DNA of 41,307 nt from Candidatus Nitrosopumilus sp. Its GTDB lineage: Archaea > Thermoproteota > Nitrososphaeria > Nitrososphaerales > Nitrosopumilaceae. Below, piece after piece: positions 1 to 7,810 of this stretch (positions are counted from its first letter, which is position 1; every line of letters begins with the position of its first letter). The notes under the pieces are model-generated. The model was given only the letters and a program-made list of their open reading frames with translations, was not told the origin of the DNA and ran no database searches. The DNA lies in the NCBI GenBank assembly GCA_029864805.1, contig JAOTSS010000013.1:1-41307 (forward strand). The letters run 5' to 3'. The translations under genes were made by a program, and so were the position numbers.

Positions 1-1
1 A

Positions 2-193
2 ACTGACATTACTAATGACAGATTACAAAATCTTAAAGGAATAGATGCTTTTGTTCAAGTCGCATGTCCAAGAATATCTACAGATAATCAATTTGACAAG
101 CCAGTTTTGTCATCACCACAAGCAAATGCACTTCTTAAAATTTTACGAAATGAAAGTATTGATGAATATCTAGAAATTCCACATTGGTTGTAA
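2..193 (+). CDS. dph2: Diphthamide biosynthesis protein Dph2-type, C-terminal end (partial)
   Basis: The 5' part lies outside the window; the last 63 residues and the TAA stop are present. The stretch AFVQVACPRISTDN, followed by FDKPVLSSPQA, matches the third domain of archaeal Dph2. There the cysteine of the VACPR motif (residue 22 of this fragment) is one of three ligands of the radical-SAM-like 4Fe-4S cluster. The enzyme transfers the 3-amino-3-carboxypropyl group of SAM to a histidine of elongation factor 2, the first step of diphthamide synthesis. The next gene is convergent and its stop abuts this one with no gap. The motif makes the family fairly sure, although only the tail is visible. 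Confidence 0.85.
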   Translation, partial: TDITNDRLQNLKGIDAFVQVACPRISTDNQFDKPVLSSPQANALLKILRNESIDEYLEIPHWL

Positions 194-793
194 CTATGTT
201 ACTAGATTTTTGAATCTAGTGTTATCAGATAATTTTTCAAAGGATTTAGATTTTTTTGCCTTGATTTTAAATTGCAATCCCTGAGCAATTGCCTGTTCAA
301 GTAGATCAAGTGCTTCATCTATTTTTGAGAGCATTACAAGATTACAGGATTTATCAAATAATACATTACCATTATCAGGATAATCATTTAATATGCTATT
401 ACAACACAATATAGATTCATCAAATTTTTTCATGGAAAATAAAATTCGTTCTTTATGATATAATGCAATGTTGTATTTTGGATTATTCTTCAGAATTTTA
501 TTACATAAAGACAATGCTTCAATAAAATTTCCTATTTTACGAAGTAATGAGATTTTATTAACCAATACTGAAAAATCGTTAGGACATATTTGTAATGCAG
601 AATCATAACATTTCATAGCATTATCAAAATCCTTGAGTTTACTTAGAGCATATCCCTTATTGTTGAGGGAACTTAGGTGTAATGGATTTTCATTTAAAAT
701 TTTATCAAAATATGAAATTGCTTCGCTTAATTTTCCTTGTAAAAATAATCTATTTCCCTTATCTAAAATTGAATATGTTTTTGGATCTGTCAC
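194..793 (-). CDS. Tetratricopeptide (TPR) repeat protein
   Basis: This 199-residue protein consists almost entirely of about five TPR-like helical hairpins between residues 7 and 175. Recurring signatures include GNRLFLQGKLSEAISYFDKIL, then GYALSKLKDFDNAMKCYDSAL and similar units. No signal peptide or membrane segment is seen. TPR arrays are protein-protein interaction scaffolds and the partner cannot be read from the sequence. The GTG start overlaps the last base of the upstream oxidoreductase stop codon (TAGTG), so the two are probably co-transcribed and translationally coupled. The fold is secure; the function is unknown. Confidence 0.8.
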   Translation of the reverse strand: MTDPKTYSILDKGNRLFLQGKLSEAISYFDKILNENPLHLSSLNNKGYALSKLKDFDNAMKCYDSALQICPNDFSVLVNKISLLRKIGNFIEALSLCNKILKNNPKYNIALYHKERILFSMKKFDESILCCNSILNDYPDNGNVLFDKSCNLVMLSKIDEALDLLEQAIAQGLQFKIKAKKSKSFEKLSDNTRFKNLVT

Positions 794-1875
794 TATTCAT
801 CAGAATTTGGTTTCATGATAATTTTTCCAAAAAGGCCTTTGCCTGTAAGCATTTTTTTGTGAGCCTCTGCTGCCTGTTCTAAAGAATAGACAGAGTCAAT
901 TATTGATTTTATTTTTCCTTGGGACATCCAATAGAGTCCCTGTTCTAATTCAGCCCTAGTTCCTTGAGTTGAGCCTAAAATGTTGATGCCTTTAAAGAAA
1001 ATATGACGTAGATCAGTTTTTGTATCATATCCTGTAGTTGCACCAGTTGTAACAATGGTTCCACCATAATTCAGTAATGTCAGCTCTTTATTCCAATGAG
1101 AACCACCAATATGTTCAAAAATTACATCAACTCCAAGTACGTCTCCATGTTGTTTTGGAATTTTTTTTGCAATTGATCTTACTTCTTTATGCCAATCCTC
1201 TTTTCGATGATCTACAGCAAAGTCTGCTCCAAGTTCTAATAATTGATCTAATTTGTCAGGGCTAGCAGTTGCAATTACAGTACATCCAAATAGTTTTGCA
1301 ATTTGAATTCCATAATTTCCAACACCTGAACTACCACCCATAATCAAGACTAATTGTCCAGGTTGAATTTTTGCCCTTCCAACTAACATATGCCAGGATG
1401 TCAGTAAAGTCATTGATGCAGCAGCAGCTTCATCATATGATACGCCTTTGGGGATTTTTACAACGTTTACTTCTGGAAGATGAGTAAATTCACAATATCC
1501 ACCCCAAAGTGGGCCTGTTTCAAAACCCCATATAGCTCGCTTTCTACAATCATATTCTCTTCCATCTGTACATGCTTTACAAACTCTGCAAGACATATTC
1601 CCATGAGATACTATTCTATCGCCAATTTTGATATTTTTTACATCACTACCAACCTCAACTACTTCACCTGCTGCATCTGTTCCAGAAATATGAGGTAATG
1701 GAATTTTCAATGGTTTGCCTCTCATACCCCAAATATCATCATAGTTTAGTGCTGCTGCTTTTACTTTGAAGACTACTTCATTTGATTTTGGTTTAGGCAA
1801 CGGTATTTCTTTGATTTTTAAGATTTTAGAAAAATCATCATCAGTAACATATTCATCATATACTAGAGCTTTCAT
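793..1875 (-). CDS. MDR-superfamily NADPH-dependent oxidoreductase (quinone reductase / enoyl-CoA reductase type)
   Basis: A 360-residue medium-chain dehydrogenase/reductase. The N-terminal GroES-like part carries a complete structural-zinc site (C96, C99, C102, C110). The Rossmann part has the nucleotide loop GGSSGVG at about 180-186. The usual catalytic-zinc ligands are absent: N44 stands where a Cys is expected, and GTD (65-67) replaces GHE. That pattern resembles zinc-independent quinone or enoyl-CoA (crotonyl/acryloyl-CoA) reductases more than true alcohol dehydrogenases. The frame is open upstream to 2118, but that would run through csl4. The ATG at 1875 gives the normal MKALVYDEY start and has a TATA-like element 22-33 nt before it. 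Substrate unknown; a role in the 3-hydroxypropionate/4-hydroxybutyrate cycle is only a guess. Confidence 0.85.
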   Translation of the reverse strand: MKALVYDEYVTDDDFSKILKIKEIPLPKPKSNEVVFKVKAAALNYDDIWGMRGKPLKIPLPHISGTDAAGEVVEVGSDVKNIKIGDRIVSHGNMSCRVCKACTDGREYDCRKRAIWGFETGPLWGGYCEFTHLPEVNVVKIPKGVSYDEAAAASMTLLTSWHMLVGRAKIQPGQLVLIMGGSSGVGNYGIQIAKLFGCTVIATASPDKLDQLLELGADFAVDHRKEDWHKEVRSIAKKIPKQHGDVLGVDVIFEHIGGSHWNKELTLLNYGGTIVTTGATTGYDTKTDLRHIFFKGINILGSTQGTRAELEQGLYWMSQGKIKSIIDSVYSLEQAAEAHKKMLTGKGLFGKIIMKPNSDE

Positions 1876-1896
1876 GGTTTTTTTTAGATTTTTAGA

Positions 1897-1941
1897 GATA
1901 TATGATTTACCAAATAATTTCAGACCACAAACAATTATAAT
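1897..1941. promoter_or_regulatory. Divergent promoter region between oxidoreductase and csl4
   Basis: The 87-nt gap between the two divergent starts holds two back-to-back TATA-like boxes. On the + strand, TTATAATC at 1934-1941 lies 22-29 nt before the csl4 ATG. On the - strand, an ATATATC-type box at about 1897-1908 lies 22-33 nt before the oxidoreductase ATG. Both spacings suggest leaderless or nearly leaderless transcripts. Confidence 0.5.
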
Positions 1942-1962
1942 CATAAAAACAAAATTCTCAGC

Positions 1963-2514
1963 ATGTCTGAAAACGCAACATTTCCAGGAGATAAAATAGC
2001 ATCCATTGAAGAATATGAGGCAGGATACAATACATTTGATGATGGAGACATGGTTAGAGCAGCAACTATAGGTGAAAAAGAGATAGATAAAACAGCACGA
2101 GTTGCCAATATTAAACATCCAAAGCTTCTATCAATTCCTCAAGTAGGCGACATCATTATTGGAACAGTTGCAGCAGTAATGTCATCTATGATTGCAGTTT
2201 CAATTGATTACATTAATGGAAAACCTACAACGTCAAAAGTAGAATGTGTTTGTTCAACACGAAATTTGAGAATAAGAAATGTGGCATTGGTTAATGACAT
2301 AGTAAAATTAAAAATTCTGAATCATCTTAATGGTACAATTCATGCAGCAATTAATGAACCAGATTTGGGAATTTTATTCACAAAATGTAGAAAATGTGGA
2401 GGAAAAGTTGTTCCAATGCGTGATGCTATAAAATGTACAGAATGTGCATGGATTGATGAGAGGAAACTTTCTTCTGGTTTTGGCAATAGTGATTTCATAA
2501 AATTGAGAGAGTAA
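1963..2514 (+). CDS. csl4: Archaeal exosome RNA-binding subunit Csl4
   Basis: This 183-residue protein has the three-part Csl4 layout. An N-terminal domain begins with FPGDKIASIEEYEAG, typical of Csl4. A central S1 RNA-binding domain spans roughly 60-135. A C-terminal zinc ribbon has C142, C145, C158 and C161. Csl4 sits on the Rrp41/Rrp42 ring of the archaeal exosome, where it recruits RNA and DnaG for 3'-5' degradation or tailing. The ATG at 1963 is chosen because it matches the family start and lies at the right distance from a TATA box. pheA follows after 3 nt in the same operon. Confidence 0.93.
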   Translation: MSENATFPGDKIASIEEYEAGYNTFDDGDMVRAATIGEKEIDKTARVANIKHPKLLSIPQVGDIIIGTVAAVMSSMIAVSIDYINGKPTTSKVECVCSTRNLRIRNVALVNDIVKLKILNHLNGTIHAAINEPDLGILFTKCRKCGGKVVPMRDAIKCTECAWIDERKLSSGFGNSDFIKLRE

Positions 2515-2517
2515 GAA

Positions 2518-3333
2518 ATGATTCATGTTTCGTTCCAAGGTGAACGAGGTGCATATAGTGAAGCTGCTGCAAGAGCATTTTTTAACAAAGAAATTGACAC
2601 TGTCCCCCTTACAACATTTGCTGAAGTGTTAGAAAGTACATCTATGAATAAAACAGAATATGCGATTTTGCCCGTAGAGAATTCACTAGAAGGAAGCGTG
2701 GGAGAAAGTTATGATTTATTATATTCAACAGATCTAAATGCAATAGGAGAAATTTATCATAGAATAGAGCACTGTTTGATAGGAATCAGTACATTGGATG
2801 AAGTCGACACAGTTTATTCACATCCACAAGCTTTAGGTCAGTGTAGAAAATTTATCGAAGAGCACAGTATGAAAACAATTCCAGCATATGATACTGCTGG
2901 AAGTGTAAAAATTGTGAAAGAATTAAACAAGAAAAATTGCGCAGCTATTGCTAGCAAGAACGCAGCAGAAATTTATGAAATGCCTATTGTTTCAAGCAAT
3001 ATTGCAAATAATCTAAATAATTATACCAGATTTTTAATCTTGGCAAAAACAAGTAGTAACATAACAGGTAATGACAAGACATCGATAATTTTCTCTATTA
3101 AGCATGAGCCAGGATCATTATTCAGAATCATAGAGAATTTTTACAAAATCAATGTTAATCTTACAAAGATTGAATCAAGACCAACAAAAACAAATACGTG
3201 GGAATACAATTTCTATGTAGACTTTGAAGGACATAAAGAGGATTCAAAGATTTTAGAAATGTTAGAAAAGATAAAAAAAGATACTTTATTTTTGAAAATT
3301 TTAGGATCGTACCCTTCTGCGAAAATAACCTAA
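2518..3333 (+). CDS. pheA: Prephenate dehydratase
   Basis: A stand-alone 271-residue prephenate dehydratase that converts prephenate to phenylpyruvate in phenylalanine synthesis. The catalytic bilobal domain (about 1-180) has FQGERGAYSE at the start, the PVENS motif (52-56) and the diagnostic T-R-F (170-172). A C-terminal ACT domain (about 188-265) carries ESRP (219-222), the usual phenylalanine-binding feedback site. Length is normal for an enzyme lacking a chorismate mutase domain. It starts 3 nt after csl4, and its last four bases overlap the stop of the convergent membrane-protein gene. Confidence 0.95.
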   Translation: MIHVSFQGERGAYSEAAARAFFNKEIDTVPLTTFAEVLESTSMNKTEYAILPVENSLEGSVGESYDLLYSTDLNAIGEIYHRIEHCLIGISTLDEVDTVYSHPQALGQCRKFIEEHSMKTIPAYDTAGSVKIVKELNKKNCAAIASKNAAEIYEMPIVSSNIANNLNNYTRFLILAKTSSNITGNDKTSIIFSIKHEPGSLFRIIENFYKINVNLTKIESRPTKTNTWEYNFYVDFEGHKEDSKILEMLEKIKKDTLFLKILGSYPSAKIT

Positions 3334-3797
3334 AATCCTTTAGGTTTTCTAAGCGTAAAACCCATACTAAATCCAATAATCACCATTCCAGATGTGATTA
3401 CCATAAGATCATAAGTAAACCATATTGGATCAGAGGTTCTAACTAAAACTCCAGTAATTGTTAATTCAGTATTTCCTGTGTTTTGAATTAGTATCTCTGT
3501 TTCACCATCTTCCAAATGAGTCCAATCTAATGTTAACTCCTTTTTGTATGAAGTATTTGGAATCTGCAATCCATCGGAAGGACTAGTAAGTTTAAGATCA
3601 AATGCATCTCCATTAATGGTCATAGTTTGTTGTGTATGTACAGGGGCAGGGATTTTGTAGTGAGTAGAATCGCCAACAGCTACAACATAATTTTCATTAA
3701 CGGTGATTGTTCCAATATGTAAAATTAAAGAATATCCTCCAATTGCAATAATTGCACTACCGATTATTAATCCTATTATTGTTCTTTTGGATAACAT
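3330..3797 (-). CDS. Small membrane protein with two transmembrane helices
   Basis: 155 residues. A first hydrophobic helix (about 6-27) leads into a roughly 95-residue polar, beta-rich segment. A second helix (about 127-147) is followed by a short basic tail ending RKPKGF. The topology suggests a membrane-anchored protein with one external domain, which has the spacing of a small beta-sandwich. I do not recognise a family; such proteins are common in Nitrosopumilus-type genomes. The gene is monocistronic and converges with pheA, overlapping it by 4 nt. Reality of the gene is likely, function unknown. Confidence 0.65.
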   Translation of the reverse strand: MLSKRTIIGLIIGSAIIAIGGYSLILHIGTITVNENYVVAVGDSTHYKIPAPVHTQQTMTINGDAFDLKLTSPSDGLQIPNTSYKKELTLDWTHLEDGETEILIQNTGNTELTITGVLVRTSDPIWFTYDLMVITSGMVIIGFSMGFTLRKPKGF

Positions 3798-4096
3798 GCT
3801 TGAATTGTTTTAGATACTGCTTAAAAAATTATCTACATTTAATCATCTAAGTTTATCAAATAACTAATGATTTTGGCGTTCAAAATAAGATAGATATATG
3901 ATTAATCAGTTCTACGCGAGCATTGTATCAAAAAATCAATATTTCAAAATATGAAAAACAAAACTTCAAAGTCAAAACCAAATGAATTAACCTTAACTAC
4001 ATCTAAGATGTAAAGATTTGATGTGCATTAGATTTCCATTTTTATTAAATTTTGATAATTCAGGAAGAGGTAAACAGCTAGAACAACAATGGTTCA
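3798..4096. other. Intergenic region, no clear gene
   Basis: About 300 bases of AT-rich sequence between a gene transcribed leftward from 3797 and the 3' end of guaB. It should contain the promoter of the membrane-protein gene and the guaB terminator. I see only short frames: a 20-codon frame from 3951 and a 44-codon frame from 4021 that runs into antisense guaB. Neither has supporting evidence. No tRNA-like fold was noticed. Confidence 0.5.
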
Positions 4097-5527
4097 CTAC
4101 ATCAAAGAAACATCATGAGGCTGGCTTTCTGCAAATCCAGCTCTTGACATTTTGATAAATTCTGCATTTTCTTGCATTTGTGTAATTGTATGTGCACCAC
4201 AATAACTCAAACCAGAACGTATTCCACCAGTTAGTTGCTTGAGAATGTCAGTAACGGTGCCTTTGTAAGGAACCATAGCTTCTACCCCTTCAGCAACATA
4301 ATCATTAAGATCATCATCGAGGGAGATTGAACCTGTTTCTTTGGATTTTCTACCAATTGAGGCAGCTAAGGAAGCCATTCCACGATAAACTTTGAAACGT
4401 TTTCCATTTTTAGTTAAAACTGTCCCAGGAGATTCATCAGTACCTCCAAGCATACTACCAATCATTACAGATGAAGCGCCAGAAGCTAATGCCTTTGTTG
4501 CATCGCCTGAAGTTCTTGTACCACCATCAGAAATTATTGGAATACCGTATTCCTTTCCAACTTTTGCACAATCCATAACGGCAGTCAACTGTGGAACACC
4601 TGAACCAGTGATTACTCTAGTAATGCAAATAGAGCCAGAGCCTACACCAACCTTTACTGCATCAACACCTGCTTTAATCAAATCTTCAGTACCTTGAGCA
4701 GTTGCAATGTTTCCTGCAATTAATTCACATTTTGGAAATGCTTTTTTGATATTACGAATTGTACTCATTGCATTTTCACTATGACCATGTGCAATATCTA
4801 CAACAAGTACATCTACACCTGCTTCTAAAAGAGATTCACTTCTTTCTAAAAAGTCACCTTTCACGCCAACTGCTGCTCCAACCAATGGACGGCCTTTCAT
4901 ATCTTTTGATGCATTTGGAAAATCGGCATTATTTGTTATGTCTTTACTTGTAATCAACCCTTTGATAAGTCCTGAATCATCAACTATTGGTAATTTTTCA
5001 ATTCTATGTTTATGTAAAATTTCTTTAGATTCATCTAGAGAAACACCAAATTTTGCAGTTACAACATCTTTGGTCATTACATCTCCAATACGAAGTTTAG
5101 GATCTGCAAATAGTAAATCTCTCTCAGTAATTATTCCTATTAGTTTAGAATTTGAGTCAACTACTAAAAGACCAGAAATTTCCATATCATGAGCATAATC
5201 AAGAGCATCTTGAACGGACTTCTCAGAGGTAATTGAATATGGATTTTCTATCATAATGCTTCCTGAACGTTTTACTTTGAGAACTTCATGTGCTTGTTCT
5301 TCAATAGTCAAAAATCTGTGAATTATTCCAATACCACCAGCACGAGCCATGGCTACCGCCATAGTAGATTCTGTTACTGTATCCATATTTGCGCTTACCA
5401 AAGGAATGTTAATGGATATATTTCGAGATAATTTTGTAGTTAAATCAGTTTGACTCCTACTTGTAATATCAGAATATTTGGGTATGAGAAGAACGTCATC
5501 AAAAGTTAATCCTTCTTTAAATTCCAA
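4097..5527 (-). CDS. guaB: Inosine-5'-monophosphate dehydrogenase
   Basis: This 476-residue enzyme oxidises IMP to XMP with NAD+, the committed step toward GMP. The barrel opens with LTFDDVLLIP. Two CBS domains are inserted at about 95-200. The catalytic loop GSGSICITR has the nucleophile C301. The C-terminal flap and GGIRSGLSYCGA segment are present, so it looks full length. The start is TTG at 5527, preceded closely by an AGGT Shine-Dalgarno-like stretch. A TATA-like element near the end of folP (about 5556-5565) could give guaB its own transcript. GMP synthase lies 2 kb away on the other strand. Confidence 0.95.
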   Translation of the reverse strand: MEFKEGLTFDDVLLIPKYSDITSRSQTDLTTKLSRNISINIPLVSANMDTVTESTMAVAMARAGGIGIIHRFLTIEEQAHEVLKVKRSGSIMIENPYSITSEKSVQDALDYAHDMEISGLLVVDSNSKLIGIITERDLLFADPKLRIGDVMTKDVVTAKFGVSLDESKEILHKHRIEKLPIVDDSGLIKGLITSKDITNNADFPNASKDMKGRPLVGAAVGVKGDFLERSESLLEAGVDVLVVDIAHGHSENAMSTIRNIKKAFPKCELIAGNIATAQGTEDLIKAGVDAVKVGVGSGSICITRVITGSGVPQLTAVMDCAKVGKEYGIPIISDGGTRTSGDATKALASGASSVMIGSMLGGTDESPGTVLTKNGKRFKVYRGMASLAASIGRKSKETGSISLDDDLNDYVAEGVEAMVPYKGTVTDILKQLTGGIRSGLSYCGAHTITQMQENAEFIKMSRAGFAESQPHDVSLM

Positions 5528-5557
5528 TGAAACCTTGTTGAGAAAGTTGAATATTGA

Positions 5558-6457
5558 TTATAAGCCTTTGTGTTGTTTTGACAATTTAGATGCTATAGTT
5601 ATTGCATCTTTAGTTGCCTGCACATTGTGAGTACGAATTATGTCAGCTCCATTAATTACGGAGATAGCCTCTGCTGCAATAGATCCAAATAATCGATCAG
5701 ATGGATTTTTTTTCCCCAAAATATTCCCAAGAAAAGATTTGTTTGAGACTGAAATTAAAATAGGAAAATTTTCTTTTATAGAGTTCAAGTTTTGAATAAT
5801 TGTCAGATCTCTTGTGATCCAATCTGATTTAATTTTGGTGAAAAATGGTCCTTGTCCTGTTCTTCGGAAAAACCCAATGGCAGGATCTAAAACAATTTTT
5901 TCAGATGGGATGTGAGAGTTTTTGGCAATTTTTATACTTTCTCTAAACAGTTTTTTTGTTGCAATAACAGGATTGTCTAAAACTGTTTTTGAGTCATATG
6001 CACATAAAATTAGAGACGGTAAAAATTTTGATACAACTTTTTGCATTTCTTTATCATATTTTAATCCTGAAATGTCATTAACTATTTCGACACCATTTTC
6101 CAAAGCATCTTTTGCTACTTTAGCTCGGCATGTGTCAACTGAGATTGGAAGATTGGAAACATTTTGAATTATTTTAATTGCAAAAAGAATTCTTTTTGAC
6201 TCAGTTTTTTCAGATACCAGGGTAGACAGATATGGTGCAGTGGACATGCCACCCACATCAATAAAATCGGCACCGTCATTTTCCATCTCTTTTATTGAGT
6301 TTTTAATCTGAATAGTATTTGTGTGAATTGATTTTTTGTAAAATGATTCAGGACTTGTATTTAAAATTCCCATTATACGTACAGGATTTTTTTTACCTAT
6401 GCCTACATTTGCAATTTTTGCCACATGGTTTATCAAATATAATGCAATTTGAGTCAT
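5558..6457 (-). CDS. folP: Dihydropteroate synthase-like protein
   Basis: 299 residues with the pterin-binding TIM-barrel fold: IMGILNTSPESFY (28-40), DVGGMSTAP (67-75), SVDTCR, NDISG, DPAIGFFR and the terminal RTHNV motif. Bacterial DHPS has STRPG where this protein has STAPY, which is common in archaeal homologues. Family members join a pterin diphosphate to p-aminobenzoate or a similar arylamine on the way to folate or methanopterin-type C1 carriers. Its ATG immediately abuts the ATG of the divergent pterin kinase gene mptE, which makes the pterin substrate. guaB follows 30 nt downstream. Confidence 0.85.
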   Translation of the reverse strand: MTQIALYLINHVAKIANVGIGKKNPVRIMGILNTSPESFYKKSIHTNTIQIKNSIKEMENDGADFIDVGGMSTAPYLSTLVSEKTESKRILFAIKIIQNVSNLPISVDTCRAKVAKDALENGVEIVNDISGLKYDKEMQKVVSKFLPSLILCAYDSKTVLDNPVIATKKLFRESIKIAKNSHIPSEKIVLDPAIGFFRRTGQGPFFTKIKSDWITRDLTIIQNLNSIKENFPILISVSNKSFLGNILGKKNPSDRLFGSIAAEAISVINGADIIRTHNVQATKDAITIASKLSKQHKGL

Positions 6458-6501
6458 ATGATGATTTTAGGTTGGAAAAAGAGATACTCTGATATTTTAA
6501 A
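6431..6501. promoter_or_regulatory. Interlocked divergent promoters of folP and mptE
   Basis: The two starts share the palindrome CATATG at 6455-6460 and leave no intergenic DNA. A + strand TATA-like stretch at 6431-6442 for mptE lies inside folP codons. A - strand TTTAAAATATC-like element at about 6491-6501 for folP lies inside mptE codons. Each promoter therefore appears to be embedded in the other gene. Confidence 0.45.
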
Positions 6502-7195
6502 GGAATTCAAGTATAGTGAAAAAAAGGATATGGAGTCGGCTGTTCAGTTAAACTCATTTTTAAAAAAATCAAACATTAATGAAAAAATAATACGGTTAAT
6601 TGAAGGAAAAACTATTTTTGTTATTGGTTCAGGTCCATCACTATCGACTGCAATTCCAAAATTAAAAAAATATAAAAAATCAATAAAAATTGCTGCGGAT
6701 AGTGCGCTTAAAATACTTGTAGAAAATGGAATTATTCCAGACATCATAATTACAGATTTAGATGGGGATGAAAGCACATTAAAAAAAATTGCAAAAACAA
6801 AATCCATTTTTGTCGTACATGCACATGGGGATAATATTGAAAAACTAAAACTTGCAAAAAAATTTAAAAATTGTATTGGCACAACACAATCAAATCCTTT
6901 TAACAAAATTCAAAATTTTGGAGGGTTTACTGATGGAGATAGAGGAGTTTTTCTAGCTAATCATTTTAAGGCAAAAAAAATTATTTTATTTGGAATGGAT
7001 TTTGGAAACAGAATTGGTAAATTTTCAAATACAAAAAAAATAGAAAAGAGAATAAAACTAATGAAATTAAAAAAAGGAGAATATCTTTTAGAATGGTTAT
7101 CAACTATCACAAAATCAGAATTATTTACCACATCAAAATCGATTAAAGGATTTAAAAAAATATCATACAAAGAACTGGATATTATAATTACCTAG
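6458..7195 (+). CDS. mptE: 6-hydroxymethyl-7,8-dihydropterin pyrophosphokinase, MptE type
   Basis: About 245 residues, matching the archaeal MptE (DUF115) kinase that transfers diphosphate from ATP to 6-hydroxymethyl-dihydropterin. Family motifs appear in order: IGSGPSL, IPDIIITDLDGDES, VVHAHGDN, the FGGFTDGDRG loop and ILFGMDFG. MptE replaces bacterial FolK, to which it is unrelated. ATG codons stand at 6458 and 6461; a TTG three codons earlier is possible but overlaps folP. The TATA spacing slightly favours 6461. It is divergent from folP, the next enzyme in the pathway. Confidence 0.88.
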   Translation: MMILGWKKRYSDILKEFKYSEKKDMESAVQLNSFLKKSNINEKIIRLIEGKTIFVIGSGPSLSTAIPKLKKYKKSIKIAADSALKILVENGIIPDIIITDLDGDESTLKKIAKTKSIFVVHAHGDNIEKLKLAKKFKNCIGTTQSNPFNKIQNFGGFTDGDRGVFLANHFKAKKIILFGMDFGNRIGKFSNTKKIEKRIKLMKLKKGEYLLEWLSTITKSELFTTSKSIKGFKKISYKELDIIIT

Positions 7196-7230
7196 AATGC
7201 ATTTAATACCCATACTCTATTAATCAGATT

Positions 7231-7806
7231 ATGAAATTTTCAGAAGAGCAGGTAAAGGAAATTGTTGCTTTGAAAGAAAGTTTGATCGAGCAAATTGATA
7301 AACATCAAGAATCCATTGAGATGTTAGAAAAAAATATTACAGTTTTAGATTCATTCCTAAAAGATTCTAGTTTTACAAAAGCCTCTCAATTAGAAATTAA
7401 AAAAGTGGTTGAAATTCAAACCAAGCCAAAAAGTATAGAAAAACCTGTGGAAAATTCAATTCCAATAAAAAGAGTAAATGATGGCAAAATAATTGCTAAT
7501 GCATATGTCACACCAGAGCAATTATCCATAGTTTTAGACAATGGAATTGAGATAAATGCAGATACTCCACCTTTCAAATCATTTTTTTTAGATAGAATTA
7601 TTGGGGAAATGAAAAGAAAGGATTTTCAAGAAGCGGAGAATGGAAAAATTCAGAAGGAGTCAATTATTGATTATATAATAAACAAAAATGGGACAAATAT
7701 TCGAGAAATTATAATTAAAAACTATAGGCAAAAAGAAAGAGTCAACGAGTTAATCAATACAGCAGGATGGTCATTAACTAGGATGCTGGAAAATATCAAA
7801 AAGTGA
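7231..7806 (+). CDS. Conserved hypothetical protein with N-terminal coiled coil
   Basis: 191 residues. Residues 3-50 form a heptad-rich coiled coil. A Lys/Pro-containing linker follows to about 85. A compact C-terminal domain spans about 88-190, with segments such as AYVTPEQLSIVLDNG and YRQKERVNELINTAGWSLTRML. No catalytic motif or membrane segment is visible. A TATA-like ATTTAATACC lies 21-30 nt before the ATG. The guaA start is only 4 nt after the stop, so the two are co-transcribed. I cannot name the family; it may be thaumarchaeal-specific. Confidence 0.75.
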   Translation: MKFSEEQVKEIVALKESLIEQIDKHQESIEMLEKNITVLDSFLKDSSFTKASQLEIKKVVEIQTKPKSIEKPVENSIPIKRVNDGKIIANAYVTPEQLSIVLDNGIEINADTPPFKSFFLDRIIGEMKRKDFQEAENGKIQKESIIDYIINKNGTNIREIIIKNYRQKERVNELINTAGWSLTRMLENIKK

Positions 7807-7810
7807 TAAT

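Noticed and set aside
1876..2118. N-terminal extension of the oxidoreductase frame to 2118
   Set aside because: It would overlap csl4 by about 150 bases, adds a non-family Cys/Phe-rich stretch, and the ATG at 1875 gives the normal start with a promoter ahead.
4021..4155. 44-codon frame starting in the gap beside guaB
   Set aside because: Its last third is antisense guaB and no signal supports expression.
4392..4697. 101-codon frame antisense to guaB
   Set aside because: It is the mirror of strongly conserved IMPDH coding sequence and has no promoter or family match.
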